Origin: Corallococcus sp. AS-1-6
GTDB lineage: Bacteria > Myxococcota > Myxococcia > Myxococcales > Myxococcaceae
Assembly: GCF_020037015.1 (NCBI RefSeq)
Contig: NZ_JAIQDE010000023.1
Span: 62,001-126,000 of the forward strand
DNA length: 64,000 bases
Direction of reading: 5' to 3'
Shown here: one piece after another, positions 50,472-60,769 of the stretch
Position numbering within the stretch: position 1 is the stretch's first letter
Layout: every line of letters starts with the position of its first letter
Program-made: the position numbers and the translations under genes
The notes under the pieces: generated by a model
The model's database searches: none
Seen by the model: only the letters and a program-made list of their open reading frames with translations
What the model was told of the DNA's origin: nothing

Positions 50472-52550
50472 CTAGCGCACGGTGAACGGGCGCGAGCTCC
50501 CCGAGTACGGGTGGATGCGCCCGTCCCAGCCGGACTTCCAGTTCCCCTCGTGCACCAGCCGGTACGTGCCCGGCGGCGTGTCCCGGGGAATGGGCCACGT
50601 GATGCGCACCTGCGAGCACGCGAGCGTGGGCACGCAGTACTCGCGCTGCCAGTGGTACAGCGCGACGCCGTCCCCGTCGTTCGCCACGTCCCGCCACGTA
50701 CCGTCCAGCTCCCGCCGCTGCACGCGCAGGAAGGTGCCGCCCGTCTTCAGGTCGTTGCGCGGATGGCCGCCCCAGAAGGTGACGCTCGCCGTGTCGCCGC
50801 GCGCGTAGGACGCCTTCGCCTCCTCCGCGACGGCGCCGAAGTCCACCCAGAGCAGCTTGTCGTCGAACACCACGCCGGGCTGCAGCCCCACCACCGCCTT
50901 GCGCAGGTCGCGCGGCGTGGGGCCGGGCGCCACGGCCACCCCTTCGCGCAAGGAGGCCGCGAGCCCCGCGAAGGACTGCTGCAGCGCCGCCAGCGTCCAC
51001 GGGCCGAAGTGCGTGGACGCGCCCTCGTAGTCCTGGCGCGCGTACTCCTCGCGGGTGGCCACGTAGCCCGAGTAGGCGTTGGCCGGCCCCGCGATGACCA
51101 CGTCCGTCACGCCCAGGCCCTGGAGCTGCGCGCGCACCGTGTCGCGCAGCCGGCGGCCCGCCATGGTGGTCATCTCGAAGGGCACCGCCACCAGCGCCAG
51201 CGGCCCCACCGTCACCACCTGCAGGGGCAGCACCTCCGGGGACCACGGGTAGGGCTTCATGGTGCCCATCTCCAGGACGATGGGCTTCTCCCCCTGGCAG
51301 GGCGTGGTGACGGCGGAGCAGGAGAACTGGCTCCACAGGTCGTGCACGTTCTCGCACGTGGCCCCTTCCGCGCCGAAGCCCGGCCCGTCCTCCGCGCCCG
51401 CCAGCATGGACAGGCCGATGGCCGCGGGGCAGGTGCGGTGCTCGCCGCCGTCCGCGAACGCGGGCGCGACGTCCACCGCGTCCATCTTCACGTAGGTGTG
51501 CCGGTAGTCCACGCCGCCCATCACCGGCATCGCGGCGTGGGACCACAGGTGCGCGGCGAAGTCGTACTGCTTCTTCGCGGAGATGGCGGCGTCCTCGAAG
51601 TCGTTCGCGCCGCCGCCGTTGGTGCCGCCCAGGATGTTGGGCGTGACGTCGCCCTCGTTCGAGTTCGCGAACGCCGCGACGAAGGTGTCCGGCCCTCCGG
51701 GCGTCCGTCCGCCCTGCTCCACCTCGAACGCGTGCGCCGCCAGCCCCTTGTTGTCGCCGGTGATGAGGTGGTTGGTGTTGCCGAAGGACGTGGCGTGCAC
51801 GGCGAACCAGTTGACGAGCCCCAGCTCGCGCCCGTCCGCCCCCGTCATCCGGAGCAGCGTCATGCGCGTGTCCACGTTGCCGGGGTAGCGGACGCGCTCG
51901 GACTCGGGGTTGCGCAGGTAGGCCTCCGGCGAGCGGTTGGCGCTGGCGCCGTGCAGGTCGCCCGAGGACAGCCGCAGCGACCCCTCCGCCAGGCGCGCGT
52001 TGGCGCGGAGGATGGAGTCCGTGATGCCGGAGACGATGGCCTCGAAGTTCTGGGGCACGAAGCCGAAGGTGGTCAGGTTGTAGAACGTGTAGTGGCTGAA
52101 GCCGCCCGGCCCGGAGTGCGTGTGCGTGGCGCTGAGCAGCACGTTGTCGTCGGAGAAGGTGTCGCCCAGCTTCGAGCGCAGCCGCTCCACCACCTGCTGC
52201 TTCACCGCCTGGAACACCATGCCCAGGTCCGCGCTGACGAAGGCCACGCGGCGGCCGTTGCACGGCGAGGCGATGACGAACGCCCGCGAGTACAGCCGCT
52301 GGTGGATGCCCTCCGTCTTCTGGCCCACCTGCCCGTAGCCCATCATCCCCACCTCCGCCGCGGGGCCGGTGATGTCCGAGCGCGCCGCGCCGATGAGGAA
52401 GTTCGCGGAGCCCGCGCACGCGTCCGCCCGCGCCGCTCCCTCCTGCGCGTCCGCCGTGGACAGCCGGGGGGCGGCGCCCGGGCCCAGCGTCAGCACGCAG
52501 CCCAGCAGCAACCCGAGCACGGGAGCGAGGCGGGCGTTCAGCGTGCGCAT
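50472..52550 (-). CDS. Neutral/alkaline ceramidase, secreted
   Basis: This 692-residue enzyme hydrolyses the amide of ceramide to sphingosine and fatty acid. A signal peptide (MRTLNARLAPVLGLLLGCVLTLGPGAAP) exports it. The zinc-dependent neutral ceramidase core begins FLIGAARSDITGPAAEVGMMGYGQ. The catalytic Ser lies in NRSPEAYLRNPESER (about residue 205), and SATHTHSGPGG supplies zinc-ligand histidines. A C-terminal immunoglobulin-like domain (about 530-692) is normal for the family. ATG 52550 is preferred to 52667 since it begins the signal peptide. Myxobacteria make sphingolipids and meet eukaryotic and bacterial prey, so the enzyme may remodel or degrade such lipids, which is inference. Confidence 0.92.
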   Translation of the reverse strand: MRTLNARLAPVLGLLLGCVLTLGPGAAPRLSTADAQEGAARADACAGSANFLIGAARSDITGPAAEVGMMGYGQVGQKTEGIHQRLYSRAFVIASPCNGRRVAFVSADLGMVFQAVKQQVVERLRSKLGDTFSDDNVLLSATHTHSGPGGFSHYTFYNLTTFGFVPQNFEAIVSGITDSILRANARLAEGSLRLSSGDLHGASANRSPEAYLRNPESERVRYPGNVDTRMTLLRMTGADGRELGLVNWFAVHATSFGNTNHLITGDNKGLAAHAFEVEQGGRTPGGPDTFVAAFANSNEGDVTPNILGGTNGGGANDFEDAAISAKKQYDFAAHLWSHAAMPVMGGVDYRHTYVKMDAVDVAPAFADGGEHRTCPAAIGLSMLAGAEDGPGFGAEGATCENVHDLWSQFSCSAVTTPCQGEKPIVLEMGTMKPYPWSPEVLPLQVVTVGPLALVAVPFEMTTMAGRRLRDTVRAQLQGLGVTDVVIAGPANAYSGYVATREEYARQDYEGASTHFGPWTLAALQQSFAGLAASLREGVAVAPGPTPRDLRKAVVGLQPGVVFDDKLLWVDFGAVAEEAKASYARGDTASVTFWGGHPRNDLKTGGTFLRVQRRELDGTWRDVANDGDGVALYHWQREYCVPTLACSQVRITWPIPRDTPPGTYRLVHEGNWKSGWDGRIHPYSGSSRPFTVR

Positions 52551-52757
52551 GGCATCCTCCACGGCCTTCCGGAAGGGAAGGCCCCCTGCGGCGGCGGGGC
52601 CCCAGCGTGTCGCCGCCGCCCCCTGGAGGGCAGCGCACGCGAGGGCGGGCCGTCCGGCGCTCCACACTCGAACACGGGAGCGCGGCGGATTCAGTCCATT
52701 TCGCGGCAGCGGACGGGCGGCCCGCTCCTCCGCACGGACGCGCGGACGCCCAGCCGC

Positions 52758-54872
52758 TCAGACCTCGAGTGCGGGCCGCGCGGCGACGTGCAGGGTGACG
52801 CGGAAGGTGGCGCCGTGGCCCGGCGTGGACTCCGCGGCGATGGTGCCGCCCAGCGCGCGCACGATGGTGTCGCAGATGGACAGGCCCAGGCCGGTGCCCT
52901 GGCCCGGCGCCTTGGTGGTGAAGAAGGGGTCGAAGATGCGGCGCAGCAGCTCCGGCGCGATGCCCCGGCCCGTGTCGCGCACCTCCACCAGCACCCGGCC
53001 GTCGTCGTCCACGCGGGTGATGAGCCGGATCTCGTGCTCGTCCGTGAAGCCCTCTGGAATCGCGTGCGCGGCGTTGATGACCAGGTTGAGGAAGACCTGG
53101 AACAGCTTGCCCTCGTTGGCGCGCACCGTCGGCACGGCGCCGTACTGCTTCACCAGCCGGGCGCGCGGCCGGATTTCACTGGCCGCCATCTGCGCGACGG
53201 AGTCCAGCACGCGGTGCAGGTCCACCGCCTCCTCGTGCGCGTCGTCCACGCGGGAGAAGACCTTGAGCTGGCGGACGATCTGCCGCATCCGCTCGGAGCC
53301 CTCGCGCGCGTCGTCCAGCACCTGCTGGTACTCCAGCAGCTCCTCGGCGGCCAGGGGCCGGGGCATGGGGCCCAGCGCGCGGTGCAGGAACTCCAGGTTG
53401 GAGAGCACGTAGGACAGCGGGTTGTTCAGCTCGTGCGCGATGCCCGCGGCCAGCATGCCCATGGACGCCAGCCGGTCCCCCAGCATGAGCTGCGCCTGCA
53501 TGTGCTTGCGCTCGGTGAAGTCGCGCGCCACCGTCACGCGCGCGGGCACCCCGTCGAAGAGCACGCCCAGCGTCACCAGGTCCGCGCTCACCACCTGCCC
53601 GTCGCGGCGCACCAGCGGCACCTCGTGCGAGCGGGCCGCCAGCGCCCCGTCCTGCGCCTCCTCCAGGTGGCGGCGCGCGACCTCCTGGTCCTCGCGCCGC
53701 ACCAGGCCCAGCAGGTGCCGGCCCAGCAGCTCCGCCGGGTCCTGGTAGCCCAGGTAGTTGGCCATGGCCGGGTTCACCGACAGGAGCATGCCGTCCGTGG
53801 TGTGCACCACCACCGGGTCCGGGAACCCTTCGATGAGCAGGTGGAAGCCGGCCTCCGTGCGGCGCAGCGCCGTCTCCGTGCGCACGCGCAGCGCGTTGGT
53901 GGTGTGCTGCTCCAGCGCCAGCGACAGCGCGCCCGCCGCGCCGGACAACAGCTTCACCTCCACGTGCGACCAGGGCCGCGCGTCGTCGCAGTTGTCGAAG
54001 CCGATGAAGCCGAACGGCTCGCCGTGCACCAGCAGGGGCAGCACCAGCAGCGACCGGATGCCCTGCGCCAGGAGCACCGGCGCGTTGTCCGCGCCGAAGT
54101 CCTCCGGCGAGCCCTGCACGGCCTCGCCCCGGTGGAGCTGCTCCAACTGGGGCAGCGTGAAGGCCTGATCAATGGGCCACGCCTGCGTGTCCGGGTTGTC
54201 CAGCTCGCGCGAGATGCCGGGCGCGCACCACTCCGCGCGCTGGGACTGGAGCATCCGGCCAGAGGCGTCGCGGTGGAACTCGAAGACGTAGGCGCGGCTG
54301 GCGCCCGCGACGCGGCCCAGCGGCTCCAGGATGGAGCTGTACAGGTCCCCGGCGGACTCCGGCGTGAGCAGCCGCCGCTGCACCTCCACCATCGCGCCCA
54401 GGTAGCGCTCGCGCGTGGCGGCGGCCTCCTCCGCCAGGCGGCGCGGGGTGACCTCCACCAGCGTGCCCAGCACGCCGCCCAGGTGCTCCGGGTCCCCCGT
54501 CGCGGACAGCTCCACCCAGCGCGGCTGCGCGCCGCCCGTCAGCCGCAGCTCCAGCCGCGAGGGCACGTCCGTGCGCGACAGCGCCGTGCGCAGCAGCACC
54601 CGCGCCTGGTCCCGGTCCTCCGGGTGGAACAGCTCCACCAGCGAGCGGCCCAGCCACGCGTGCACGGGCGCGCCGACCAGGCGCTCCCAGGCGGGGGTCG
54701 CCAGGACGAGCCGGCCCGCGGCGTCCAGTTCGAAGAGCGCCTCGCGAAGCAGCGACCCGGCGCGCTGGAAACGACGCGTGTCCACGAGGTCGCTCGCCCC
54801 GGATGACTGCCCCAGAGCAGCGGCGCTCCCCGTTTCGCGTTGCTCCTGCGCCACCGCGGCCTCCTTCATCAC
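52758..54872 (-). CDS. Sensor histidine kinase with PAS-GAF-PAS input
   Basis: This 704-residue soluble kinase has a PAS domain (about residues 40-150), a GAF domain (about 170-335; HRDASGRMLQSQRAEWCAPGI and LLLPLLVHGEPFGFIGFDN-like core), a second PAS (about 345-465) and a HisKA/HATPase transmitter. The phospho-acceptor is His at about 480 in AHELNNPLSYVLSNLEFL; the ATP site has DTGRGIAPELL and TKAPGQGTGLGLSICDTI. The HELNNPLSYV form is similar to that of the kinase at 38283. No response regulator is adjacent and the stimulus is unknown. It follows the ceramidase gene in the opposite-spaced direction with a 207-bp gap that holds nothing I recognise. Confidence 0.9.
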   Translation of the reverse strand: MMKEAAVAQEQRETGSAAALGQSSGASDLVDTRRFQRAGSLLREALFELDAAGRLVLATPAWERLVGAPVHAWLGRSLVELFHPEDRDQARVLLRTALSRTDVPSRLELRLTGGAQPRWVELSATGDPEHLGGVLGTLVEVTPRRLAEEAAATRERYLGAMVEVQRRLLTPESAGDLYSSILEPLGRVAGASRAYVFEFHRDASGRMLQSQRAEWCAPGISRELDNPDTQAWPIDQAFTLPQLEQLHRGEAVQGSPEDFGADNAPVLLAQGIRSLLVLPLLVHGEPFGFIGFDNCDDARPWSHVEVKLLSGAAGALSLALEQHTTNALRVRTETALRRTEAGFHLLIEGFPDPVVVHTTDGMLLSVNPAMANYLGYQDPAELLGRHLLGLVRREDQEVARRHLEEAQDGALAARSHEVPLVRRDGQVVSADLVTLGVLFDGVPARVTVARDFTERKHMQAQLMLGDRLASMGMLAAGIAHELNNPLSYVLSNLEFLHRALGPMPRPLAAEELLEYQQVLDDAREGSERMRQIVRQLKVFSRVDDAHEEAVDLHRVLDSVAQMAASEIRPRARLVKQYGAVPTVRANEGKLFQVFLNLVINAAHAIPEGFTDEHEIRLITRVDDDGRVLVEVRDTGRGIAPELLRRIFDPFFTTKAPGQGTGLGLSICDTIVRALGGTIAAESTPGHGATFRVTLHVAARPALEV

Positions 54873-55006
54873 GGATGAGACGGAATGAAACCTGGATTGG
54901 AGGGAAACCCACCCGGTGCATCCAGGCCCGAGCCCTCTCTCCGTCTCACCGCGGCCCGAAGCATAGGGCGCTCGAATGTTTCAAAGTCAATGGACCCACC
55001 CGGGAC

Positions 55007-55675
55007 TCATGGGTTTCCCTCGGAGTCTGGGGGCTCCCAGCCCCCGGGAATTCCGGAACGTGGGCGTTGACGGCGATCCCCGAGCAGGCGTGCAGGCACG
55101 CCACCGACGATGGCCCACGGGGGCACGTCGCGGGTGACGACGGCGCCCATGCCAATCACCGCGTGGTCGCCCACGGTGACGCCGTCGGTGATGCCCGCGT
55201 TGGCGCCCACCCAGACGTCCTCGCCGATCACGATGCCCTTCGAGGTGACGGGCTGTTCGCGCACGGGGCGGTCCGGCGCGAGCCCGTGGTCGAAGGCGTA
55301 GAGCGTGGCGCCGGTGGCGATGCGGCTGCCCTCGCCGATGCGGATGCCGCACGCGCCGCCGTCCAGGCTGACGCGCGCGTTGAGGCTGACGCGCGGCCCC
55401 AGCTCCACGGGCCCGTGCACGAAGGCGTCCGCGCCGATGCTGCACCCCGGCCCGATGCGCACGGTGCGGCCGGGCTCCGCGAAGATGCGCGCCTCCGGGG
55501 CGATGAAACATCCTTCGGCGATTTCAACGGTCTCCAGCGCGCGCAGGCGGTCCTGCACCTCGCGCTGCCAGGCCTCCGCCCACTCGCGGTGGCGCGGCTT
55601 GAGGCTGAAGTACAGCCACGGCATCCATGACAGCCGCAGCTTGTGTTGTTCACGGCGTCGCGCGTCCAGGTCCAC
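55007..55675 (-). CDS. Acyltransferase with left-handed beta-helix (hexapeptide repeats)
   Basis: This 222-residue protein has an N-terminal helical segment of about 50 residues and a hexapeptide-repeat beta-helix (about 52-190), with the repeat [LIV]GxxxxI (e.g. [39 protein letters not shown]). The catalytic His is probably His130 in YAFDHGLAP. This is the layout of the maltose/galactoside O-acetyltransferase (LacA/NodL) group. It would transfer an acetyl or longer acyl group to a sugar; the acceptor is unknown. It is 45 bp downstream of the histone deacetylase-like gene in the same direction and may be cotranscribed with it. Confidence 0.85.
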   Translation of the reverse strand: MDLDARRREQHKLRLSWMPWLYFSLKPRHREWAEAWQREVQDRLRALETVEIAEGCFIAPEARIFAEPGRTVRIGPGCSIGADAFVHGPVELGPRVSLNARVSLDGGACGIRIGEGSRIATGATLYAFDHGLAPDRPVREQPVTSKGIVIGEDVWVGANAGITDGVTVGDHAVIGMGAVVTRDVPPWAIVGGVPARLLGDRRQRPRSGIPGGWEPPDSEGNP

Positions 55676-55720
55676 GCGCCCTGACTACCACGGGCCCGGC
55701 GTCCGCCGGGCGCCGCGGCG

Positions 55721-57517
<1,797 letters not shown>

Positions 57518-57632
57518 CCGCGCCTCGCGGGCGGCTGGGGACGGCGGGCGTTCACGGGGACGAGGGACACGGGGGCGGGCCGGAAGAGGGTGGTGCCCCC
57601 TTCATCCTGCGAGGGGGGCGTGGGCGCAAGGC

Positions 57633-58361
57633 TCATTCCACGGGGCGCTGGGCCTCTTCTTGAAGGGCGGGGCTGCGGCGGCGCACGGTGCGGGCGGCGA
57701 CGGTGACGGCCAGGGCCCACGCGAGCCCGGCCACCCAGCCGCCGAGCACGTCCGTGGGGTAGTGCACGCCCAGGTACACGCGGGTGCAGCCCACGAGGAC
57801 GGAGAGGAGCAGGGCCACGGTGAGGAGGTAGACCTTCACGCGGCGGTGTTCGGAGAACTGGGCCAGCAGCGCGCCCAGCGTGAGGTAGGTGATGGCGGAC
57901 AGCATGGCGTGGCCGCTGGGGAAGCTGGTGGACAGGGTCTCGGTGAGGTGGGGCACCACCGAGGGGCGCGGGCGGTTGAAGAGGCCCTTGAGCAGCGCGT
58001 TGAGCATCCACCCGCCGACGATGGCGGCCAGCACGAACAGGCTGGTGCGGTAGCGGCGGGCCACGACGAGGAAGCCGCACACGGCCGCGGTGAGGATGGA
58101 CAGGACGGGGAAGCCGCCCAGGGACGTCACGTCGCGCGCGCTCTCCGCGAGCCACCACGGGCCCCGGGGGAGCGCGGGGTCTTCGGGACGGCGCAGGGAG
58201 CGCACGATGCGCTCGTCGATGTCCTGTGTGTCGCCTTCATGGACCTCATCGGACAGGTAGACGAAGCCCAGGACGCACGCGACCACGAGCAGGAGCAGCC
58301 CCAGGGGCCGCGTCACCATCGCATCCCAACCCGACACCCACCGCCAAGGCCCTCGTGACAT
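57633..58361 (-). CDS. PAP2-family phosphatase (undecaprenyl/lipid phosphatase)
   Basis: This 242-residue membrane enzyme has the PAP2 motifs KGLFNRPRPS (motif 1, Lys and Arg), PSGH with preceding FPSGHAML (motif 2), and RVYLGVHYPTDVLGGW (motif 3, with Arg and His). About six transmembrane segments are visible. These enzymes dephosphorylate lipid phosphates such as undecaprenyl diphosphate or phosphatidate at the outer face of the membrane. ATG 58361 is used, although ATG 58319 also gives a good TM1 start. It is upstream of the deacetylase-like gene in the same direction with 115 bp between. Confidence 0.85.
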   Translation of the reverse strand: MSRGPWRWVSGWDAMVTRPLGLLLLVVACVLGFVYLSDEVHEGDTQDIDERIVRSLRRPEDPALPRGPWWLAESARDVTSLGGFPVLSILTAAVCGFLVVARRYRTSLFVLAAIVGGWMLNALLKGLFNRPRPSVVPHLTETLSTSFPSGHAMLSAITYLTLGALLAQFSEHRRVKVYLLTVALLLSVLVGCTRVYLGVHYPTDVLGGWVAGLAWALAVTVAARTVRRRSPALQEEAQRPVE

Positions 58362-58580
58362 GGCCGTGACTTAAGACAGCGGGCGCGGGCTGGCCACGGG
58401 CTTTTCGCGGCGAGTGTCGGACAGGCTCCAGGTGCTCAGGGAGGCGTGAAGCTTCGAGTCTCTCGGCGGACCCGCCAGGACCAGTCGAAGGCAGACACCA
58501 TCGAGGACCTTCCGCGCTTCCAAGCACCTCCCGTCCTTCTTGTTGCAACAGCCTTCGTGAGAACGTTCGCCCATGGAGCG
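58362..58580. other. Intergenic segment left of the toxin cassette
   Basis: This 219-bp stretch between the PAP2 gene and the left direct repeat holds no convincing gene. It is less strongly GC-biased at third positions in any frame than coding neighbours, and no rRNA, tRNA or insertion-sequence end is recognised. It may be old host sequence or the remnant of the incoming element. Confidence 0.4.
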
Positions 58581-58710
58581 GTCGCTGGCTCGCGGCGTAC
58601 GCCCCTGGACGCTCGGGCCAGCGGGACATTGTCATGGGGGTGTGGCCTGTTATCACCCGGTGACGTTCTCACCGGGAGGCACCCGCACCTGGCCATCGCC
58701 ACCATCAGCC
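58581..58710 (+). repeat. Left copy of a 130-bp direct repeat (promoter-leader type)
   Basis: Bases 58581-58710 match 60640-60769 at 127 of 130 positions, in direct orientation, 2059 bp apart. The three differences are at 58586, 58635 and 58689. At 58689 this copy has C where the right copy has the A of the succinate-semialdehyde dehydrogenase ATG, so the start codon is destroyed here. The repeat carries the same -35-like TTGTCA, hairpin and GGGAGG as the right copy. The next bases (GGAGGCTCAT) give a ribosome site for the toxin gene at 58721. Confidence 0.9.
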
Positions 58711-58720
58711 GGAGGCTCAT

Positions 58721-60175
58721 ATGCGATGGCATGGATGGTTGACGCTGGCATGCGTCGTCTTGCTGGCCACTGGCTGTGCATCCGCGCCGTTCGAGCCTGA
58801 TTCCCCGGACGCCAGCGAGGACGTACTCGCGCCCTTCCTGAAGGGCGCATCTCCCGCGAACTTCGTGGCCATGCAGCGGGGGGTGGACATGGCCCGACTG
58901 GTGGATTCGCTCAGTGACTGGGACGCCATCCGCTTGGGAGCCTTGGGCCCGATGGACGCGAAGGCCTCGGAGGTCCTGGGCCGGAAACGCGCGGCCTTTC
59001 TCATCAGGGCCACGGAGCAATACGGCGTCGCCCGAGCCGAGGTGTTCGCCCTCTTCGTCCTCCACTCCACGTGCGATGACGAAATGCGTGCCGTGCTCAA
59101 CTTGCTGGCCCAGGACAAGCACCTGGGCCAGACGCTTGGCGCGATGGCCACGGTCCGCGAGCAATTGCACGAACGCGGCCTGATGATTGAGGCACACGCA
59201 GAGCGTCCCGAACGCGGCGGCGATGTCCTCCGGGGCCTGGGAAGGGCCGGCCGCGACGCACTCTCCAGCAGCGAAGTGAGTGCGGGCGCCCGCTACCTGG
59301 ACCTGTCCTTCAAGCGAGAGCAACTGCCTCAGCCCTACCGCCAGGCCCTGGATGAGGTGGAACAAGCACTCGTGAAGCAGCATTTCTCGGCGGACAACGT
59401 AGCGCTCGGAAGTTTCGACCACCTGACCTTTGGCGTACCGCTGGGGTTCTTCCACCTGATGGCGGGAACCGCTCAAGGGGCGTCGTCGCTGGCCGCAGGC
59501 AGGTACGAGCAGGCCACGCGCGAGTTGGCGCCAGCAGCGCTGATGGTCGCGATGTATGCAGGCGGCAAGGGCGCACGCGCGCTCCGAGAGTCTCCCAACC
59601 CTGTCCTCAGCATGGAGAGGCTGAAGGTCGTCGTGGCTCGGCTGGAGGAACAGCTTGGCATCAATGCAGCCCGCGACGTGCTGCGGTATCTCCAGGCCCG
59701 CCGGGAGAACGCCTATCTCGCCGCCGAGTGGGGCGAGGCGGGTGTTCTGGCCCTGCATGAAACCCGAGGCAACGCGGCGAAGGCCCAGGCCATGTTGGCG
59801 CAGGCTGAGCACGAGCGGCCACGGACACCGTCGACCCGCACCGACTCCAGCGGTTCGGCAGGAGGCTTCTTCACCGACGCACCCATCCGGAATGCGCACC
59901 TCGCCGGGCAGAGACATCCCGTGACCGGGGTACCCTTCGACGCGGAAGGCTACCCTGACTTCAAGGCCGCCGGAGTCGTGCAGGCCGAGGTACGGATTCC
60001 CTATAGTGGTTCGCGCGCTGGGGACTTTGCCGCCGCGAACAAGGCCGCGGGCTTGAAGCAAACGCCCAAAGGAATGACCTGGCACCACCATCAGGACCGA
60101 GCCACCCTGCAATTGGTTCCCACCGACATTCACGCCCGGACAGGACACACCGGCGGTTTCTCAAGAGGCCCCTGA
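58721..60175 (+). CDS. Lipoprotein polymorphic toxin with C-terminal WHH (HNH/ENDO VII) nuclease domain
   Basis: This 484-residue protein has a lipobox LLATGC (Cys19), a long helical N-terminal region (about 25-370) with predicted helices such as RGVDMARLVDSLSDW and RAEVFALFVLH, and a C-terminal nuclease (about 385-484). The tip carries the WHH-type HNH signature: TWHHH (Trp454, His455-457), then LVPTDIHARTGHTGG, typical of polymorphic toxin nucleases of the HNH/ENDO VII superfamily. A lipoprotein with a variable C-terminal nuclease and a following immunity gene is the layout of SitA toxins exchanged through the outer membrane in myxobacteria; no SitB-like gene is seen, so this is inference. 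The start at 58721 has GGAGG 5 bp upstream, from the left repeat junction. The gene is AT-richer than its neighbours. Confidence 0.8.
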   Translation: MRWHGWLTLACVVLLATGCASAPFEPDSPDASEDVLAPFLKGASPANFVAMQRGVDMARLVDSLSDWDAIRLGALGPMDAKASEVLGRKRAAFLIRATEQYGVARAEVFALFVLHSTCDDEMRAVLNLLAQDKHLGQTLGAMATVREQLHERGLMIEAHAERPERGGDVLRGLGRAGRDALSSSEVSAGARYLDLSFKREQLPQPYRQALDEVEQALVKQHFSADNVALGSFDHLTFGVPLGFFHLMAGTAQGASSLAAGRYEQATRELAPAALMVAMYAGGKGARALRESPNPVLSMERLKVVVARLEEQLGINAARDVLRYLQARRENAYLAAEWGEAGVLALHETRGNAAKAQAMLAQAEHERPRTPSTRTDSSGSAGGFFTDAPIRNAHLAGQRHPVTGVPFDAEGYPDFKAAGVVQAEVRIPYSGSRAGDFAAANKAAGLKQTPKGMTWHHHQDRATLQLVPTDIHARTGHTGGFSRGP

Positions 60176-60639
60176 TGGCTCAGCGCATGCGGACGACTGA
60201 AGGCGGCCCACCGCTGAGCAACGCGGAGCTCGACTCGTTCGAGCATCGATATGGGCTCAGGCTCCCGCCACCACTTCGCGACTTCCTGCTGGCCACCAAC
60301 GGTGGCCGTCCGGAGCGCGACCTCTTCAAGCTCCAGGGCGTGCCGGGGAATCCCTTCGGCCGGATCCACTTCTTCTTCGGGCTCAATGACCCCGTCGAGT
60401 CCTGCAACCTCGACTGGAACCTGGAGGTCTTCCGGGATCGTCTCCCGCCGGGCCTGCTCCCCATCGCGACGACGGAAGGCGCGGACAAGGTGTGCCTGTC
60501 CGTCACGGGCCAGGTGCTCTACTGGGACGCGCATGCCCGGCCGGGCACGGCCAGCGTCCACTTGCTGGCGGAGGACCTCGACAGCTTCCTCTCGGCGCTC
60601 CAGTCGGACGCGCTGTCTCCCATCGTCCTGGAGTCCTGA
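60175..60639 (+). CDS. SMI1/KNR4 family immunity protein
   Basis: This 154-residue protein belongs to the SMI1/KNR4 (SUKH) superfamily, the commonest type of immunity protein next to polymorphic toxin nucleases. The pattern LSNAELDSFEHRYGLRLPPPLRDFLLATNGG then FKLQGVPGNPFGRIHFFFGL and VLYWDAHARPG is of that fold. Its ATG overlaps the toxin stop by one base (TGATG), so the two are made together. It would bind and block the WHH nuclease in the cytoplasm of the producing cell and its kin. It ends next to the right-hand direct repeat. Confidence 0.85.
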   Translation: MAQRMRTTEGGPPLSNAELDSFEHRYGLRLPPPLRDFLLATNGGRPERDLFKLQGVPGNPFGRIHFFFGLNDPVESCNLDWNLEVFRDRLPPGLLPIATTEGADKVCLSVTGQVLYWDAHARPGTASVHLLAEDLDSFLSALQSDALSPIVLES

Positions 60640-60769
60640 GTCGCGGGCTCGCGGCGTACGCCCCTGGACGCTCGGGCCAGCGGGACATTGTCAGGGGGGT
60701 GTGGCCTGTTATCACCCGGTGACGTTCTCACCGGGAGGCACCCGCACATGGCCATCGCCACCATCAGCC
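60640..60769 (+). repeat. Right copy of the 130-bp direct repeat, containing the dehydrogenase promoter and start
   Basis: This copy is the upstream region and first 22 coding bases of the succinate-semialdehyde dehydrogenase gene (ATG at 60748). It contains TTGTCA (60688-60693), a weak -10-like TATCAC or TTATCA at 60709-60715, a hairpin and the ribosome site. The left copy differs at three bases. Since the right copy still serves an intact gene and the left copy has a broken start, the right copy is the likely original. Confidence 0.9.
60715..60735 (+). promoter_or_regulatory. Hairpin that covers the ribosome site of the dehydrogenase gene
   Basis: CCCGGTGA (60715-60722) and TCACCGGG (60728-60735) form a perfect 8-bp stem around CGTTC. 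The 3' arm's GGG runs into the ribosome site GGGAGG at 60733-60738, so folding would reduce initiation at ATG 60748. The same hairpin occurs in the left repeat at 58656-58676. Confidence 0.5.

Noticed and set aside
50310-54806. 1498-codon plus-strand open frame across the ceramidase and histidine kinase genes
   Set aside because: It is a non-stop shadow frame opposite real minus-strand genes; its residues are low complexity with no domain.
58362-58720. Possible tRNA or insertion-sequence end beside the toxin cassette
   Set aside because: No cloverleaf arms, CCA end or terminal inverted repeat could be found, so no tRNA or insertion sequence is claimed.
58446-58742. 98-codon plus-strand frame starting GTG after GGGAGG just left of the toxin gene
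   Set aside because: The ribosome site is only one base from the GTG, the frame runs through the direct repeat and overlaps the toxin start, and the product shows no fold.
60688-60747. Upstream extension of the dehydrogenase frame by 20 codons
   Set aside because: It would place the promoter, hairpin and ribosome site inside the coding region; ATG 60748 follows a clear GGGAGG.
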